Shown one piece after another: positions 1-6,375 of a stretch of 6,701 nucleotides of DNA. The notes under the pieces are model-generated. The model ran no database searches, was not told the DNA's origin, and worked only from the letters and a program-made list of their open reading frames with translations. A program made the position numbers and the translations under genes. Position 1 is the first letter of the stretch; the number at the start of each line of letters is the position of its first letter. The stretch covers positions 1-6,701 of the forward strand of contig JAJBTL010000396.1 of assembly GCA_020860865.1 (NCBI GenBank), written 5' to 3'. This DNA comes from Planctomycetota bacterium. Its GTDB lineage: Bacteria; Planctomycetota; SZUA-567.

Positions 1-573
1 GGTGACGTAAATCATGGTTGTGGCGAGTTGCTTGTGGAGGTTGGCGATTTCGATGCGCATCTTGACCCGGAGCGAGGCGTCGAGGTTCGACAGCGGTTCG
101 TCGAAGAGGAACACGGACGGCTTCCGGACAATGGCCCGGCCGATGGCGACGCGCTGGCGTTGGCCGCCGGACATCTCCTTCGGCTTCCGGTCGAGGAGTT
201 CCTCGATACGGCGGACGCGGGCTGCTTCGCGGACCGAGTCGGCGATGCGGGACTTGTCGAAGCCGGTTTGCTTGAGGCCGAACGCCATGTTTTCGTACGC
301 CGACATGTGCGGGTAGAGGGCGTAGGACTGGAACACCATCGCCAGGCCACGGGCGGCGGGCGGGATGTCGTTCACGACCTTGCCGTCGATTTTCAGGATG
401 CCGTCGGTGATTTCCTCGAGGCCGGCGATGAGGCGGAGAAGGGTCGATTTGCCGCAGCCTGACGGCCCGACAAAGACGATGAACTCGCCCGACTTGATTT
501 CCATGCTGACGCCCTTGATGACGTCGGTGGTGCCGAAGCGCTTTTTCACATTTTCGAAAACGATGCCTGCCAT
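1..573 (-). CDS. Sugar ABC transporter ATPase, MalK/UgpC type (partial, C-terminus outside window)
   Basis: This is the nucleotide-binding subunit that hydrolyses ATP on the cytoplasmic side to drive sugar import through the two permeases encoded just upstream. The visible 191 residues start MAGIVFENVKK. They carry Walker A GPSGCGKST (36-44), Q-loop Q82 in VFQSYALYPHMS, an ABC signature written MSGGQ (134-138) instead of LSGGQ, Walker B VFLFDEP (154-160) and a D-loop SNLD (162-165). The reading frame is still open at the window edge, ending MIYVT, where the family continues with the H-loop His-Asp. The regulatory OB-fold (TOBE) domain of MalK/UgpC proteins should therefore lie beyond the window. 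The start is set by GGGGAG (579-584) five bases before ATG. ATPases of this type are often shared between several sugar transporters, but this one follows its permeases and probably belongs to them. The substrate cannot be read from this subunit. Confidence 0.95.
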   Translation of the reverse strand, partial: MAGIVFENVKKRFGTTDVIKGVSMEIKSGEFIVFVGPSGCGKSTLLRLIAGLEEITDGILKIDGKVVNDIPPAARGLAMVFQSYALYPHMSAYENMAFGLKQTGFDKSRIADSVREAARVRRIEELLDRKPKEMSGGQRQRVAIGRAIVRKPSVFLFDEPLSNLDASLRVKMRIEIANLHKQLATTMIYVT

Positions 574-592
574 GATGTCTCCCCTGTTTCAT

Positions 593-620
593 TTATGATG
601 TATGATTTTTGATTTATGAT
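593..620. repeat. Four tandem heptamers, consensus TTATGAT
   Basis: Read on the plus strand the copies are TTATGAT, GTATGAT, TTTTGAT and TTATGAT, in exact 7-base register and at most two mismatches from the consensus. They fill about a third of the 76-base gap between the MalG-type permease and the ATPase gene, ending roughly ten bases before the ATPase ribosome-binding site. The stretch is far more AT-rich than its surroundings. No coding function or dyad is seen. It could be a slippage-prone microsatellite, a genome-wide repeat family or an unstructured spacer in the mRNA. Confidence 0.75.
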
Positions 621-649
621 TTCGACTGAGTACTACCCGGTATTTTTCC

Positions 650-1477
650 CTAGCCCTTGACCGCACCGGCGGTGAGCCCGGCGACGATTTTCCGTTGGAA
701 AATCAGGACGAGGACGACGAGGGGGATAGTGACCACGACGGACGCCGCCATAATTTTTCCCCACGGGAGCTGGTTCATGACCGATCCGCTGATTTGCGAA
801 ATGGCGACGGTGACTGTCCGGGAGTCCTCGGTCAAGGTGAAGGTGAGGGCGAAGAGGAACTCGTTCCAGGCCGAGATGAAGGCGAGAAGGCCGGTCGTGA
901 CCAGGGATGGCCACATCATCGGCATAAACACCTTGAAGACGATGGTCCACGGTTTGGCCCCGTCCATGACGGCGGCTTCCTCGATTTCCTTCGGGAGATC
1001 CCGCATAAACGTCGTCAGCACCCACACCGTGAACGGGAGCGTCAGCACCATGTTCGCGAGGATGAGCCCGGGGAGGCGGTTGAAGAGGCCGAGGTAGCGG
1101 AGAAGTTCAAAGAGACCTGACAGGACCGCCACCTGCGGGAACATCGACACGCTGAGAATGGTCAGAAGTAACAGGCCTTTTCCCTTGAACGACACCCGGG
1201 CCAACGCGTAACTGGCGGTGACGCTGAGAAACAGGGAGAGGATGACGACGCCGGTGGCGACGATGACCGAGTTCAGGATGTTGGTCGGGAACGAGCCGAC
1301 GGTGAACACCTCCCGGTAGTTTTCCCAGGTAAGGGACGACGGCCAGTACTCGACCTTGAACAGGTCGGCGCCGCCCTTCAGGGACGAGATGACGGCGTAG
1401 TAGAAGGGGAACAGGGACGCTGTCACGATTATGGCGACGATGATGGCGAACACGGCTTTTCCAGTCGTACTGCGCAT
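650..1477 (-). CDS. Carbohydrate ABC transporter permease, MalG type
   Basis: This inner-membrane permease forms half of the translocation channel for a sugar importer. The 275-residue product is close to the usual length of the MalG family. About six membrane segments are visible, near residues 8-30, 70-92, 101-125, 136-158, 188-208 and 243-262. The cytoplasmic EAA coupling loop, which docks on the ATPase, starts at EEAAVMDGAKPW (166-177) and runs to about residue 190. The C-terminus IVAGLTAGAVKG is a hallmark of MalG-type permeases. The frame stays open upstream to 1861, but that part overlaps the MalF gene and is proline- and arginine-rich. The real start is the ATG at 1477, two bases after the upstream TAG. 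Its ribosome-binding site GGAAAGGA lies in the last codons of the upstream gene, implying translational coupling. Confidence 0.95.
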   Translation of the reverse strand: MRSTTGKAVFAIIVAIIVTASLFPFYYAVISSLKGGADLFKVEYWPSSLTWENYREVFTVGSFPTNILNSVIVATGVVILSLFLSVTASYALARVSFKGKGLLLLTILSVSMFPQVAVLSGLFELLRYLGLFNRLPGLILANMVLTLPFTVWVLTTFMRDLPKEIEEAAVMDGAKPWTIVFKVFMPMMWPSLVTTGLLAFISAWNEFLFALTFTLTEDSRTVTVAISQISGSVMNQLPWGKIMAASVVVTIPLVVLVLIFQRKIVAGLTAGAVKG

Positions 1478-1479
1478 GG

Positions 1480-2421
1480 CTAGTCCTTTCCGAGTTTCGA
1501 ACGGGTGAGCTTCAGGTAGACCAGCATGAGGATGCCGATAGTGAGGAAGAGGAGGGTCGACGCGGCCGAACCGTAGCCGACTTCCTGGAAGTCGATAAGC
1601 TGCTGGCGGGCGTAGACGGACATTGACATCGTCGCCTTGCTGCCGGCGGTGAGGACGTAGATGAGGTCGAAGACGCGGAGGGCATCGAGGAGCCGGAAGA
1701 TGACGGCGACGACGATGACCGGCCACATCAGGGGAAGGGTCACGTAGAGGAACGTGTTCAGGGGCTTGATACCTTCGACCCGGGCCGATTCGTAGCAGTC
1801 GGTCGGCAGGGACTGGAGACCGGCCAGGAGGAGAAGGGCCATGAACGGCACTGTTTTCCACACGTCCACCATGATGACGGCCCAGGTGGCGTAGGACGGA
1901 TCGGCGGTCCAGGGAATGCCGGTGGAGATGATGCCGAGTTTCATCAGGATGTCGTTTATTATGCCAAACTGGTCATTCAGCATCCAGTTCCACATGCGGG
2001 CGGAGACGATGGTCGGGATGGCCCACGGTACAAGGATGGCGGTGCGGAGAAGGCCTTTTCCGGGGAAATTGACATTCAGGGCCATGGCGATGGCGAGGCC
2101 GAGGACGGTCTCGGCCGTCACGGAGACGACGGCGAAGCGGATGGTGTTCCAGACGGACAGCCACCAGTCCGGGTCGGCGAGGAGGCCGAAATAACCGGCT
2201 TCGTCCCAATCGAGATAGTTGGCGAGGCCGACGAATTTCGCCGCCGCCAGGTCGGACAGTTGGGCGTCGGTGAAGCCGAACCAGATGGTCCGAACGAGCG
2301 GCCAGCCCGCCACCGCCGCCAACACGACAAGCATCGGCAGAAGGAACAGCCAGGCGGTCCGGGTGCGGAGCCTTCGCATTCGGGTATAGCGAAGTCCCGT
2401 TTCCACAGCGGCGCTTTCCAT
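1480..2421 (-). CDS. Sugar ABC transporter permease, MalF/ThuF type
   Basis: This is the partner permease of the importer, 313 residues, without the large extra periplasmic loop of E. coli MalF and so of the compact form common in trehalose, maltose and other oligosaccharide systems. Membrane segments are visible near 22-48, 94-118, 125-147, 176-203, 228-256 and 283-303. The EAA loop begins YESARVEGIKPLNTF (210-224) and ends at LP (229-230). Stretches such as ETVLGLAIAMALN (104-116), ILVPWAIPTIVSARMWNWM (129-147) and VDVWKTVPFMALL (185-197) are, from memory of the families, most like the trehalose/maltose SugA/ThuF group. Start: an AAGGAGA ribosome-binding site lies 5-6 bases before ATG 2421. 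The gene is separated from the binding-protein gene by 152 bases holding a stem-loop, which may set different expression levels for the two genes. The substrate is inferred only by resemblance. Confidence 0.95.
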   Translation of the reverse strand: MESAAVETGLRYTRMRRLRTRTAWLFLLPMLVVLAAVAGWPLVRTIWFGFTDAQLSDLAAAKFVGLANYLDWDEAGYFGLLADPDWWLSVWNTIRFAVVSVTAETVLGLAIAMALNVNFPGKGLLRTAILVPWAIPTIVSARMWNWMLNDQFGIINDILMKLGIISTGIPWTADPSYATWAVIMVDVWKTVPFMALLLLAGLQSLPTDCYESARVEGIKPLNTFLYVTLPLMWPVIVVAVIFRLLDALRVFDLIYVLTAGSKATMSMSVYARQQLIDFQEVGYGSAASTLLFLTIGILMLVYLKLTRSKLGKD

Positions 2422-2471
2422 GGGGTCTCCTTGTCAATTCGCACTGCGAGGTAAAACGACAACTCGCCTGT

Positions 2472-2499
2472 CCGGAATAGCGTCAAGGGACGCTTCCGG
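2472..2499 (-). promoter_or_regulatory. Intercistronic stem-loop between binding-protein and MalF-type genes
   Basis: In the transcript the sequence is CCGGAA GCGTC CCTT GACGC TA TTCCGG. Six outer and five inner base pairs surround a four-base loop, with a two-base TA bulge on the 3' side. It is not followed directly by a U-run, so it is a poor intrinsic terminator. It lies about 75 bases after the binding-protein stop and 50 bases before the permease start. In E. coli, structured elements between malE and malF protect the malE message and keep binding protein in excess over permease. The same role here is an inference from position and structure. Confidence 0.6.
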
Positions 2500-2525
2500 G
2501 CCGGGCGGGAATAATCGTGGTTTTT

Positions 2526-2556
2526 GTTATAAAGTCACTCTCTTAGCGTGTGTCAT
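2526..2556 (-). promoter_or_regulatory. Possible internal promoter for the two permeases and the ATPase
   Basis: On the minus strand ATGACA (2551-2556) and TATAAC (2526-2531) each match the sigma-70 hexamers at five of six positions, but with a long 19-base spacer. The downstream start region is A-rich. It would transcribe the permease genes apart from the binding-protein gene, upstream of the stem-loop. The long spacer and the chance of random matches in an AT-rich patch keep confidence low. Confidence 0.25.
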
Positions 2557-2573
2557 GGACGCGACAGCGAGGG

Positions 2574-3875
2574 TCAGTTCCAGCCGTCCTGGCCAAGGCG
2601 CGTCAGTTCGGTTTCGAGTGTTTTGACGCCGTCCTCCGGCGCCACCTGTTTCGACAGGATATCGTGGACCGTTTCGTAGAATGCCGTCGTCACCCGGTCG
2701 TATTTGCCGCCGGTCTGGCGGACCGGCCTGGCCACCGTCGCGGTGAAGAATTCCTGAACCGCCATCGGGATGGCCCGGCGGATCTTCGGGTCGAAAAACA
2801 GGGACGTCACTGACGGGATGTGGTTGTCGGTCAGACAGAACTTCTTCTGGCCAAGCGGCCCGGTCAGGTAAAACACGAGATCGGCGGCGGTCTCCCGGTA
2901 CCGGGAATGCTTGGACACCGCCAGCGCCCAGCCGCCGGACACGCCCGGTGACGGCCCGTTCGGCGTGCCTTTCGGCACCGGCATGACCCCGACCCGGCCC
3001 CGGACCGGGCTGTCCCCGGCCTGAAGGTACGGCCAGACATACGGCCAGTTCCGAAGGAAAACGGCGCGGCCGCCCTGGAAGAATTTCCGGCTGGCCTCTT
3101 CGTTCATGTCGAGGACGTCCGGGGGGCAAAGGGTGCCTATCCAGTCCGCCGCCATCCGGAGGGCGGCGACGGCGTCCGGATTGTTGATGGTGACGGCGCC
3201 GTCCTCGTCCACGATGGTGCCGCCGCCGTGGGCGTAGATCCATTCGAGGGCGCAGCAGGTCAGGCCTTCGTAGCGGGCGCCCTGAAAGACAAGGCCCCAG
3301 ATGTCCGCGTCGCCACTGGCGCGTTCGGCGGCGACGACGGTGTTGGCGCAGTCTACGAGGCGGCTCCAGGTAAACGGGAGCGGCAGGTTGTACTTGTCCA
3401 ACAGGTCTTTCCGGTAGAACATGACGCCGGCGTCGACAAACTGCGGCATGGCGACGAGGCGGCCGCCTATTGTGTAGTTGTCGATAACGCCCGGAAGGTG
3501 GAGCTTTTCGAGGCCGGCCATATAAGCCCGGAGATCAACAAGGTTCGGCGCCACCATCGCCGTCCAGGCCTGGTCGACGTTGTAGATGTCGATGTCCTGG
3601 TTGCCGTCCTCGAGGAGTTTTCGGTAGAGCGGCAGCACTTCGGACGACGAGTCGTGGGCGGTCAGGAGGCGGACGCTGTTCCCGGTCGTTTCCTCCCAGT
3701 CCGCGATGACGCTCCGGAGGGCGTCCAGCTGGCTTGGGTTGCAGTACATCGTCAGTTCGACCGCAACGGCCGGGGCCGGGACGGCGGCGAGAACCGCGAG
3801 GATACAGGCGAACAGTGGGGTTATGGCGGTCCGGAAAAGTGCCGACCCGGAACGGCCTCTGTCAATTCTCCGCAT
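2574..3875 (-). CDS. Extracellular sugar-binding protein, trehalose/maltose (ThuE/TMBP)-like, family 1
   Basis: This is the solute-receptor component: it is exported, captures a sugar and delivers it to the MalF/MalG-type channel. The 433-residue length is normal for family 1 sugar-binding proteins. The N-terminus has basic residues (RR, R6, R8), a hydrophobic core (about 15-32) and a signal peptidase I-like site APAVA before V39. LFAC (21-24) resembles a lipobox, but sits inside the hydrophobic core and is probably not used. Mature-protein landmarks are DIDIYNVD (94-101), PQFVDAGVMFYRKDLL (144-159), YEGLTCCALEWIYAHGGG (202-219), FLRNWPY (273-279) and GGWALAVSK (314-322), all typical of the trehalose/maltose-type binding proteins. 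The exact sugar is not decidable from this. It is the first transporter gene downstream of the two-component genes. Start: ATG 3875 is the only good candidate before the signal peptide, yet no Shine-Dalgarno sequence precedes it. Confidence 0.93.
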   Translation of the reverse strand: MRRIDRGRSGSALFRTAITPLFACILAVLAAVPAPAVAVELTMYCNPSQLDALRSVIADWEETTGNSVRLLTAHDSSSEVLPLYRKLLEDGNQDIDIYNVDQAWTAMVAPNLVDLRAYMAGLEKLHLPGVIDNYTIGGRLVAMPQFVDAGVMFYRKDLLDKYNLPLPFTWSRLVDCANTVVAAERASGDADIWGLVFQGARYEGLTCCALEWIYAHGGGTIVDEDGAVTINNPDAVAALRMAADWIGTLCPPDVLDMNEEASRKFFQGGRAVFLRNWPYVWPYLQAGDSPVRGRVGVMPVPKGTPNGPSPGVSGGWALAVSKHSRYRETAADLVFYLTGPLGQKKFCLTDNHIPSVTSLFFDPKIRRAIPMAVQEFFTATVARPVRQTGGKYDRVTTAFYETVHDILSKQVAPEDGVKTLETELTRLGQDGWN

Positions 3876-3881
3876 GATGTA

Positions 3882-3909
3882 ACAGTACCAGCAATTCGGG
3901 AGTGCTCAA
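3882..3909 (-). promoter_or_regulatory. Candidate promoter of the transporter operon
   Basis: On the minus strand TTGAGC (3904-3909) and TACTGT (3882-3887) are separated by 16 bases. The -35 is fair and the -10 weak, as expected for an activator-dependent promoter. Transcription would begin almost exactly at the A of the ATG at 3875, giving a leaderless message, which fits the absence of a Shine-Dalgarno sequence. The AT-rich repeat cluster lies immediately upstream of the -35. An alternative -10 inside that cluster (TATTAA on the minus strand, 3915-3920) has no convincing -35. Confidence 0.3.
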
Positions 3910-3912
3910 CGC

Positions 3913-3939
3913 TTTTAATAGTTTTAATCGCTTATTAAA
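3913..3939. promoter_or_regulatory. AT-rich repeated TTTAAT boxes, probable operator for the response regulator
   Basis: On the plus strand TTTTAAT occurs at 3913-3919 and again at 3922-3928 (9-base period), followed by an inverted ATTAAA at 3934-3939. TTTAAT (3923-3928) and ATTAAA (3934-3939) form a perfect 6-base inverted repeat around CGCTT. The cluster stands out against GC-rich flanks and sits just upstream of the candidate -35 of the binding-protein gene. CitB/DcuR-family regulators are known to bind AT-rich sites, and the adjacent gene encodes one. Assigning the site to that regulator is an inference. The rest of the gap (3940-4063) holds only a weak 5-base-pair hairpin (3972-3985) and no clear terminator. 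Confidence 0.5.
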
Positions 3940-4063
3940 CTTTCCAAATTCGTAAGTGGGGAAGGGCAGGAGGTTTCAATAAACCGGAAATCGACTCGAG
4001 GCGTTGATGAAACAGGAGAAAATGAGCGGGAAACAGGATCTTTTGGAAGACGGGAGAGGGTAA

Positions 4064-4744
4064 TCAAAACACCTTCCGGTACGAATGCCCCGGCCGGCCG
4101 ACCGACCCGTACTCGATATGCATCTCCACTTCATTGAGGGACACCAGGTGTTCCATATAGCGGCGGACCGTGACCTTGGACAGTTTGAGGGCGTCGGCCA
4201 GTTCCTGCTGGGTGATGGTGACGTCCTTGCACTTGTCGATATAAGCGCGGACCCGGGCCAGGGTTTCCTTGTGAAGGCCCTTGACGACGCGGGCGCTTTC
4301 CGCATTGGGCATGGATTTTATAAATGCGTCCAGTTTTTCCTGGGTGGTGGTGTCGGACGACTGGAGCGTCTCCCGGAACTGCCGGTAGTTTTCCAGTGCT
4401 TCCTTGAACCGGGCGTAGCTGAACGGCTTAATCAGGTAGTCGAACAGGCCGAGCTTCATCGCCCGGTTAATCATGACGGTGTCGTTGGCGGCGGTGAGGA
4501 AAATGACGTCGACGAGGTTGCCGCCACTCCGGAGGGCGGAAAGAAAATCGAGGCCGTTCATCATCGGCATGAAGATGTCGAGAATGACGAGGTCGATGTC
4601 GTTGTCCGGATCGTCGATGCGCTCTTTCGCCTCGACGCCGTTCCGGGCCTGGGCGGCGACCTGGAAGCCGTCCATGGTGTCGATGAACCGGCAGTTGTAG
4701 TTCATCACCATCGGGTCGTCTTCCACCACCATTACCTTGATCAT
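4064..4744 (-). CDS. Response regulator, CitB/DcuR (DpiA) family
   Basis: This cytoplasmic transcription factor is predicted to be phosphorylated by the kinase encoded just upstream. Its 226 residues are near the family norm of about 220-240. The receiver domain (about 1-120) has the acidic pocket E8-D9-D10, phospho-acceptor D56 in LVILDIFMP, T84 in IFLTAA and K106 in LIKP, so all the switch residues are present. A linker (about 121-165) leads to a helix-turn-helix region near 174-202 (VTITQQELADALKLSKVTVR). The end YGSVGRPGHSYRKVF is characteristic of CitB/DcuR proteins. ATG 4744 overlaps the kinase stop codon as ATGA, with GGGAGAG as ribosome-binding site inside the kinase gene. It probably activates the downstream transporter operon, because its gene lies next to it and an AT-rich operator-like cluster follows. 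Relatives control citrate or C4-dicarboxylate genes, so a sugar role would be a departure. Confidence 0.95.
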   Translation of the reverse strand: MIKVMVVEDDPMVMNYNCRFIDTMDGFQVAAQARNGVEAKERIDDPDNDIDLVILDIFMPMMNGLDFLSALRSGGNLVDVIFLTAANDTVMINRAMKLGLFDYLIKPFSYARFKEALENYRQFRETLQSSDTTTQEKLDAFIKSMPNAESARVVKGLHKETLARVRAYIDKCKDVTITQQELADALKLSKVTVRRYMEHLVSLNEVEMHIEYGSVGRPGHSYRKVF

Positions 4745-6321
4745 GGTTGCTCTCCCGATTCCCGTGGAATTGTAATCGTAAAGACGGTGCGGCCGGGATT
4801 CGATTCTACCAGAATCTCGCCGCCGAGCAACCGCACCGCCCGTTTCACCAGATAGAGGCCGGTGCCCCGGCCCTCGCCCTTGGTCGAGAATCCCCCTATA
4901 AAAATCGACTCCATCGTCTTCTGCCCAATGCCGGGCCCGTTGTCCCGGATGGTGACGGTGATGCGGTCGTCCGCGTCCCGGATGGCGAGATGGATTTCCC
5001 GGGGCGCCGGTCCGCCCCGGACCGATTCGATGGCGTTGTCGACGAGGTTCCCGATGATGGTGACGAGTTCGTGCGCCACCGCCGGATCGGCGATTTCAGC
5101 GAGGCCCGACGATGGGTCCACCGTCAGGTCGACGCCCTGTTCCGAGGCCGCGTTGATTTTCCCGAGAAGGAGGCCGGCCAGCATCGGGCTCTTGAGGGAA
5201 TGCATAAGCTGGCGGTCCAGGTGGCCGTGCCGGGCCTGGGTGCCGAGGATGAACTCCTTCGCCGCCTCGTAATCGGCCAGTTCCAGCATGCCGAGAACGG
5301 CCTGGAGTTTGTTCGAAAACTCGTGGGAGGTGGCCCGGAGCGCTTCAACGAGCTGGCGGATGCCGACCAGTTCCGCCGCCATCCTGACGAGTTGCGTCCG
5401 GTCCTGGAGCGTTTCGACCACGCCGGTGACCCGGCCCTTGTCGATTATCGGCACGATATTCGAGATGATGACCCGATCACCCACGCGCTGCTCGTAGTCG
5501 AACCGTGGTTCACCCGATTCGATAACCTCCTGGACGGCGGTGTCCGGCATGATGGTGTCGATGTCCAGGCCCTGGAGATCGGCGTCGCCGATGCCGAGGA
5601 GGCGGCGGGCGCGGTCGTTCGCCATGAGGACGGCGCCGTTGTGGTTGATGGCGAGGACGCCTTCGTGGATGGCCTCAATCATGCCGGCGTGCTCGTGGTA
5701 GAGCTGGACGATCTTCTCCGGTTCAAGGCCGAGAAGGACCGACTTGATGCGCCTGGCCTGATAGACGGCGCCGATGCCGCCGAGGCCGAGGCCGGCCAGG
5801 AGGAAGATGGCGGCGGCGATATAGAGTTGGCGCCGTTCATCGTCCAGCTTCGCCAGCATGGCGCCGACCTCGACATAGCCGACCTGGCGACCGCTCTCGA
5901 AGACCGGCACATAGACCCGGAGCATGTCGCCGTAGAGGGTGCGGGTGGCGTCGGTGTGGCGGAGGCCCTTTTGGACGACAGTGGCGGTGGCCGGGTCGTC
6001 GTGGCGGAGGCCGAGGAGGAAGTTGTTCGGGTTCGAATACATCCGCCCGTCCATATCGGCGACGATGATGGAATCGACCCGGGTTCCGGAGTCGGTGATT
6101 TTATGGACCCGGTCCTGGACCTGCCCGTCGAACGGCGACAGGACGAGGCCGGACCGCACTTCCGGAAGACCGGCGACGATGTCCGCCACTTCGAACAGGT
6201 CCCGTTCGAGTGATCCCCGGGACTTCCAGGCCAGCATGGCCAGGGTCAAGGCCAGGGTGACGGTGGTGGCGACAAGGATGGTGCCGAGGGACCAGAGGAC
6301 AATTCGCGTCTGGAGCCGCAT
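4741..6321 (-). CDS. Sensor histidine kinase, CitA/DcuS family
   Basis: This membrane kinase is predicted to sense an extracytoplasmic ligand and phosphorylate the regulator encoded downstream. Its 526 residues match the family length. In order there is membrane segment 1 (about 8-31), a periplasmic PAS/Cache-like sensor (about 36-164) with VDSIIVADMDGRMYSNP (82-98) and LRVYVPVF (134-141), membrane segment 2 (about 166-187), a cytoplasmic PAS domain (about 210-305), the H-box with H333 in SHEFSNKLQAVLGML, the N-box GNLVDNAIESV (424-434), the G1 box DNGPGIG (460-466) and the G2 box GEGRGTGLYLV (482-492). The HEFxNKL form of the H-box is diagnostic of the CitA/DcuS group. Compared with DcuS, the RYSHP ligand motif reads MYSNP (94-98), so the ligand may not be a C4-dicarboxylate. 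R135 and Y137 keep the second contact pair. The start has GGGAGG eight bases upstream. All catalytic boxes look intact. Confidence 0.95.
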   Translation of the reverse strand: MRLQTRIVLWSLGTILVATTVTLALTLAMLAWKSRGSLERDLFEVADIVAGLPEVRSGLVLSPFDGQVQDRVHKITDSGTRVDSIIVADMDGRMYSNPNNFLLGLRHDDPATATVVQKGLRHTDATRTLYGDMLRVYVPVFESGRQVGYVEVGAMLAKLDDERRQLYIAAAIFLLAGLGLGGIGAVYQARRIKSVLLGLEPEKIVQLYHEHAGMIEAIHEGVLAINHNGAVLMANDRARRLLGIGDADLQGLDIDTIMPDTAVQEVIESGEPRFDYEQRVGDRVIISNIVPIIDKGRVTGVVETLQDRTQLVRMAAELVGIRQLVEALRATSHEFSNKLQAVLGMLELADYEAAKEFILGTQARHGHLDRQLMHSLKSPMLAGLLLGKINAASEQGVDLTVDPSSGLAEIADPAVAHELVTIIGNLVDNAIESVRGGPAPREIHLAIRDADDRITVTIRDNGPGIGQKTMESIFIGGFSTKGEGRGTGLYLVKRAVRLLGGEILVESNPGRTVFTITIPRESGEQP

Positions 6322-6344
6322 GGTTCGTTCCTCCCGGGGGTCCG

Positions 6345-6374
6345 CGTGTCCCGCCCGCGCCCAGGCGGGACGCG
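6345..6374. repeat. GC-rich inverted repeat between the YkgJ-type gene and the kinase gene
   Basis: GTCCCGCC (6348-6355) and GGCGGGAC (6364-6371) are perfect complements around an 8-base loop. Three further pairs, one of them a T/G mismatch or wobble, extend the stem to 6345-6374. In the transcript the hairpin begins right after the YkgJ-type stop codon and ends about ten bases before the kinase ribosome-binding site. No U-run follows, so a standard intrinsic terminator is unlikely. It may be an attenuator, an RNA-processing or stability element, or a protein-binding dyad. Confidence 0.6.
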
Positions 6375-6375
6375 T

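Noticed and set aside
1478..1861. Upstream extension of the MalG-type frame to an ATG at 1861
   Set aside because: The added part overlaps the MalF-type gene in another frame and is Pro/Arg/His-rich. ATG 1477, with GGAAAGGA before it, gives the normal family length.
2527..3243. Minus-strand open frame of 238 codons within the binding-protein gene
   Set aside because: It is a shifted-frame shadow with extreme Arg/Gly/Pro content, covered by the well-supported binding-protein gene.
3802..3813. Lipobox (LFAC) making the binding protein a lipoprotein
   Set aside because: The Cys lies within the hydrophobic core, with about 14 more apolar or small residues and a good APAVA signal peptidase I site after it.
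3888..3909. Sigma-54 promoter before the binding-protein gene
   Set aside because: GAGCAC and TTGC are present on the minus strand, but the spacing is two bases too long and the -24 GG is absent.
3228..3938. Plus-strand frame of 236 codons opposite the binding-protein gene and its promoter region
   Set aside because: It is antisense to a confident gene, has no motif and no ribosome-binding site, and runs into the AT-rich control region.
3972..3985. GGTTT-CAAT-AAACC hairpin as a terminator after the regulator gene
   Set aside because: It has only five base pairs, mostly A-T, with no U-run after it on the minus strand. It is too weak to call.
3976..4305. Minus-strand frame of 109 codons overlapping the end of the regulator gene
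   Set aside because: It lies largely inside the regulator in another frame, is Ser/Arg/Pro-rich, and has no plausible start signal.
4747..6213. Long open frame of 488 codons on the plus strand opposite the kinase
   Set aside because: It is antisense to a complete, motif-rich kinase gene. Its product is rich in Asp, Glu, Val, Gly and Arg with no recognisable motif, as expected for the mirror frame of GC-rich codons.
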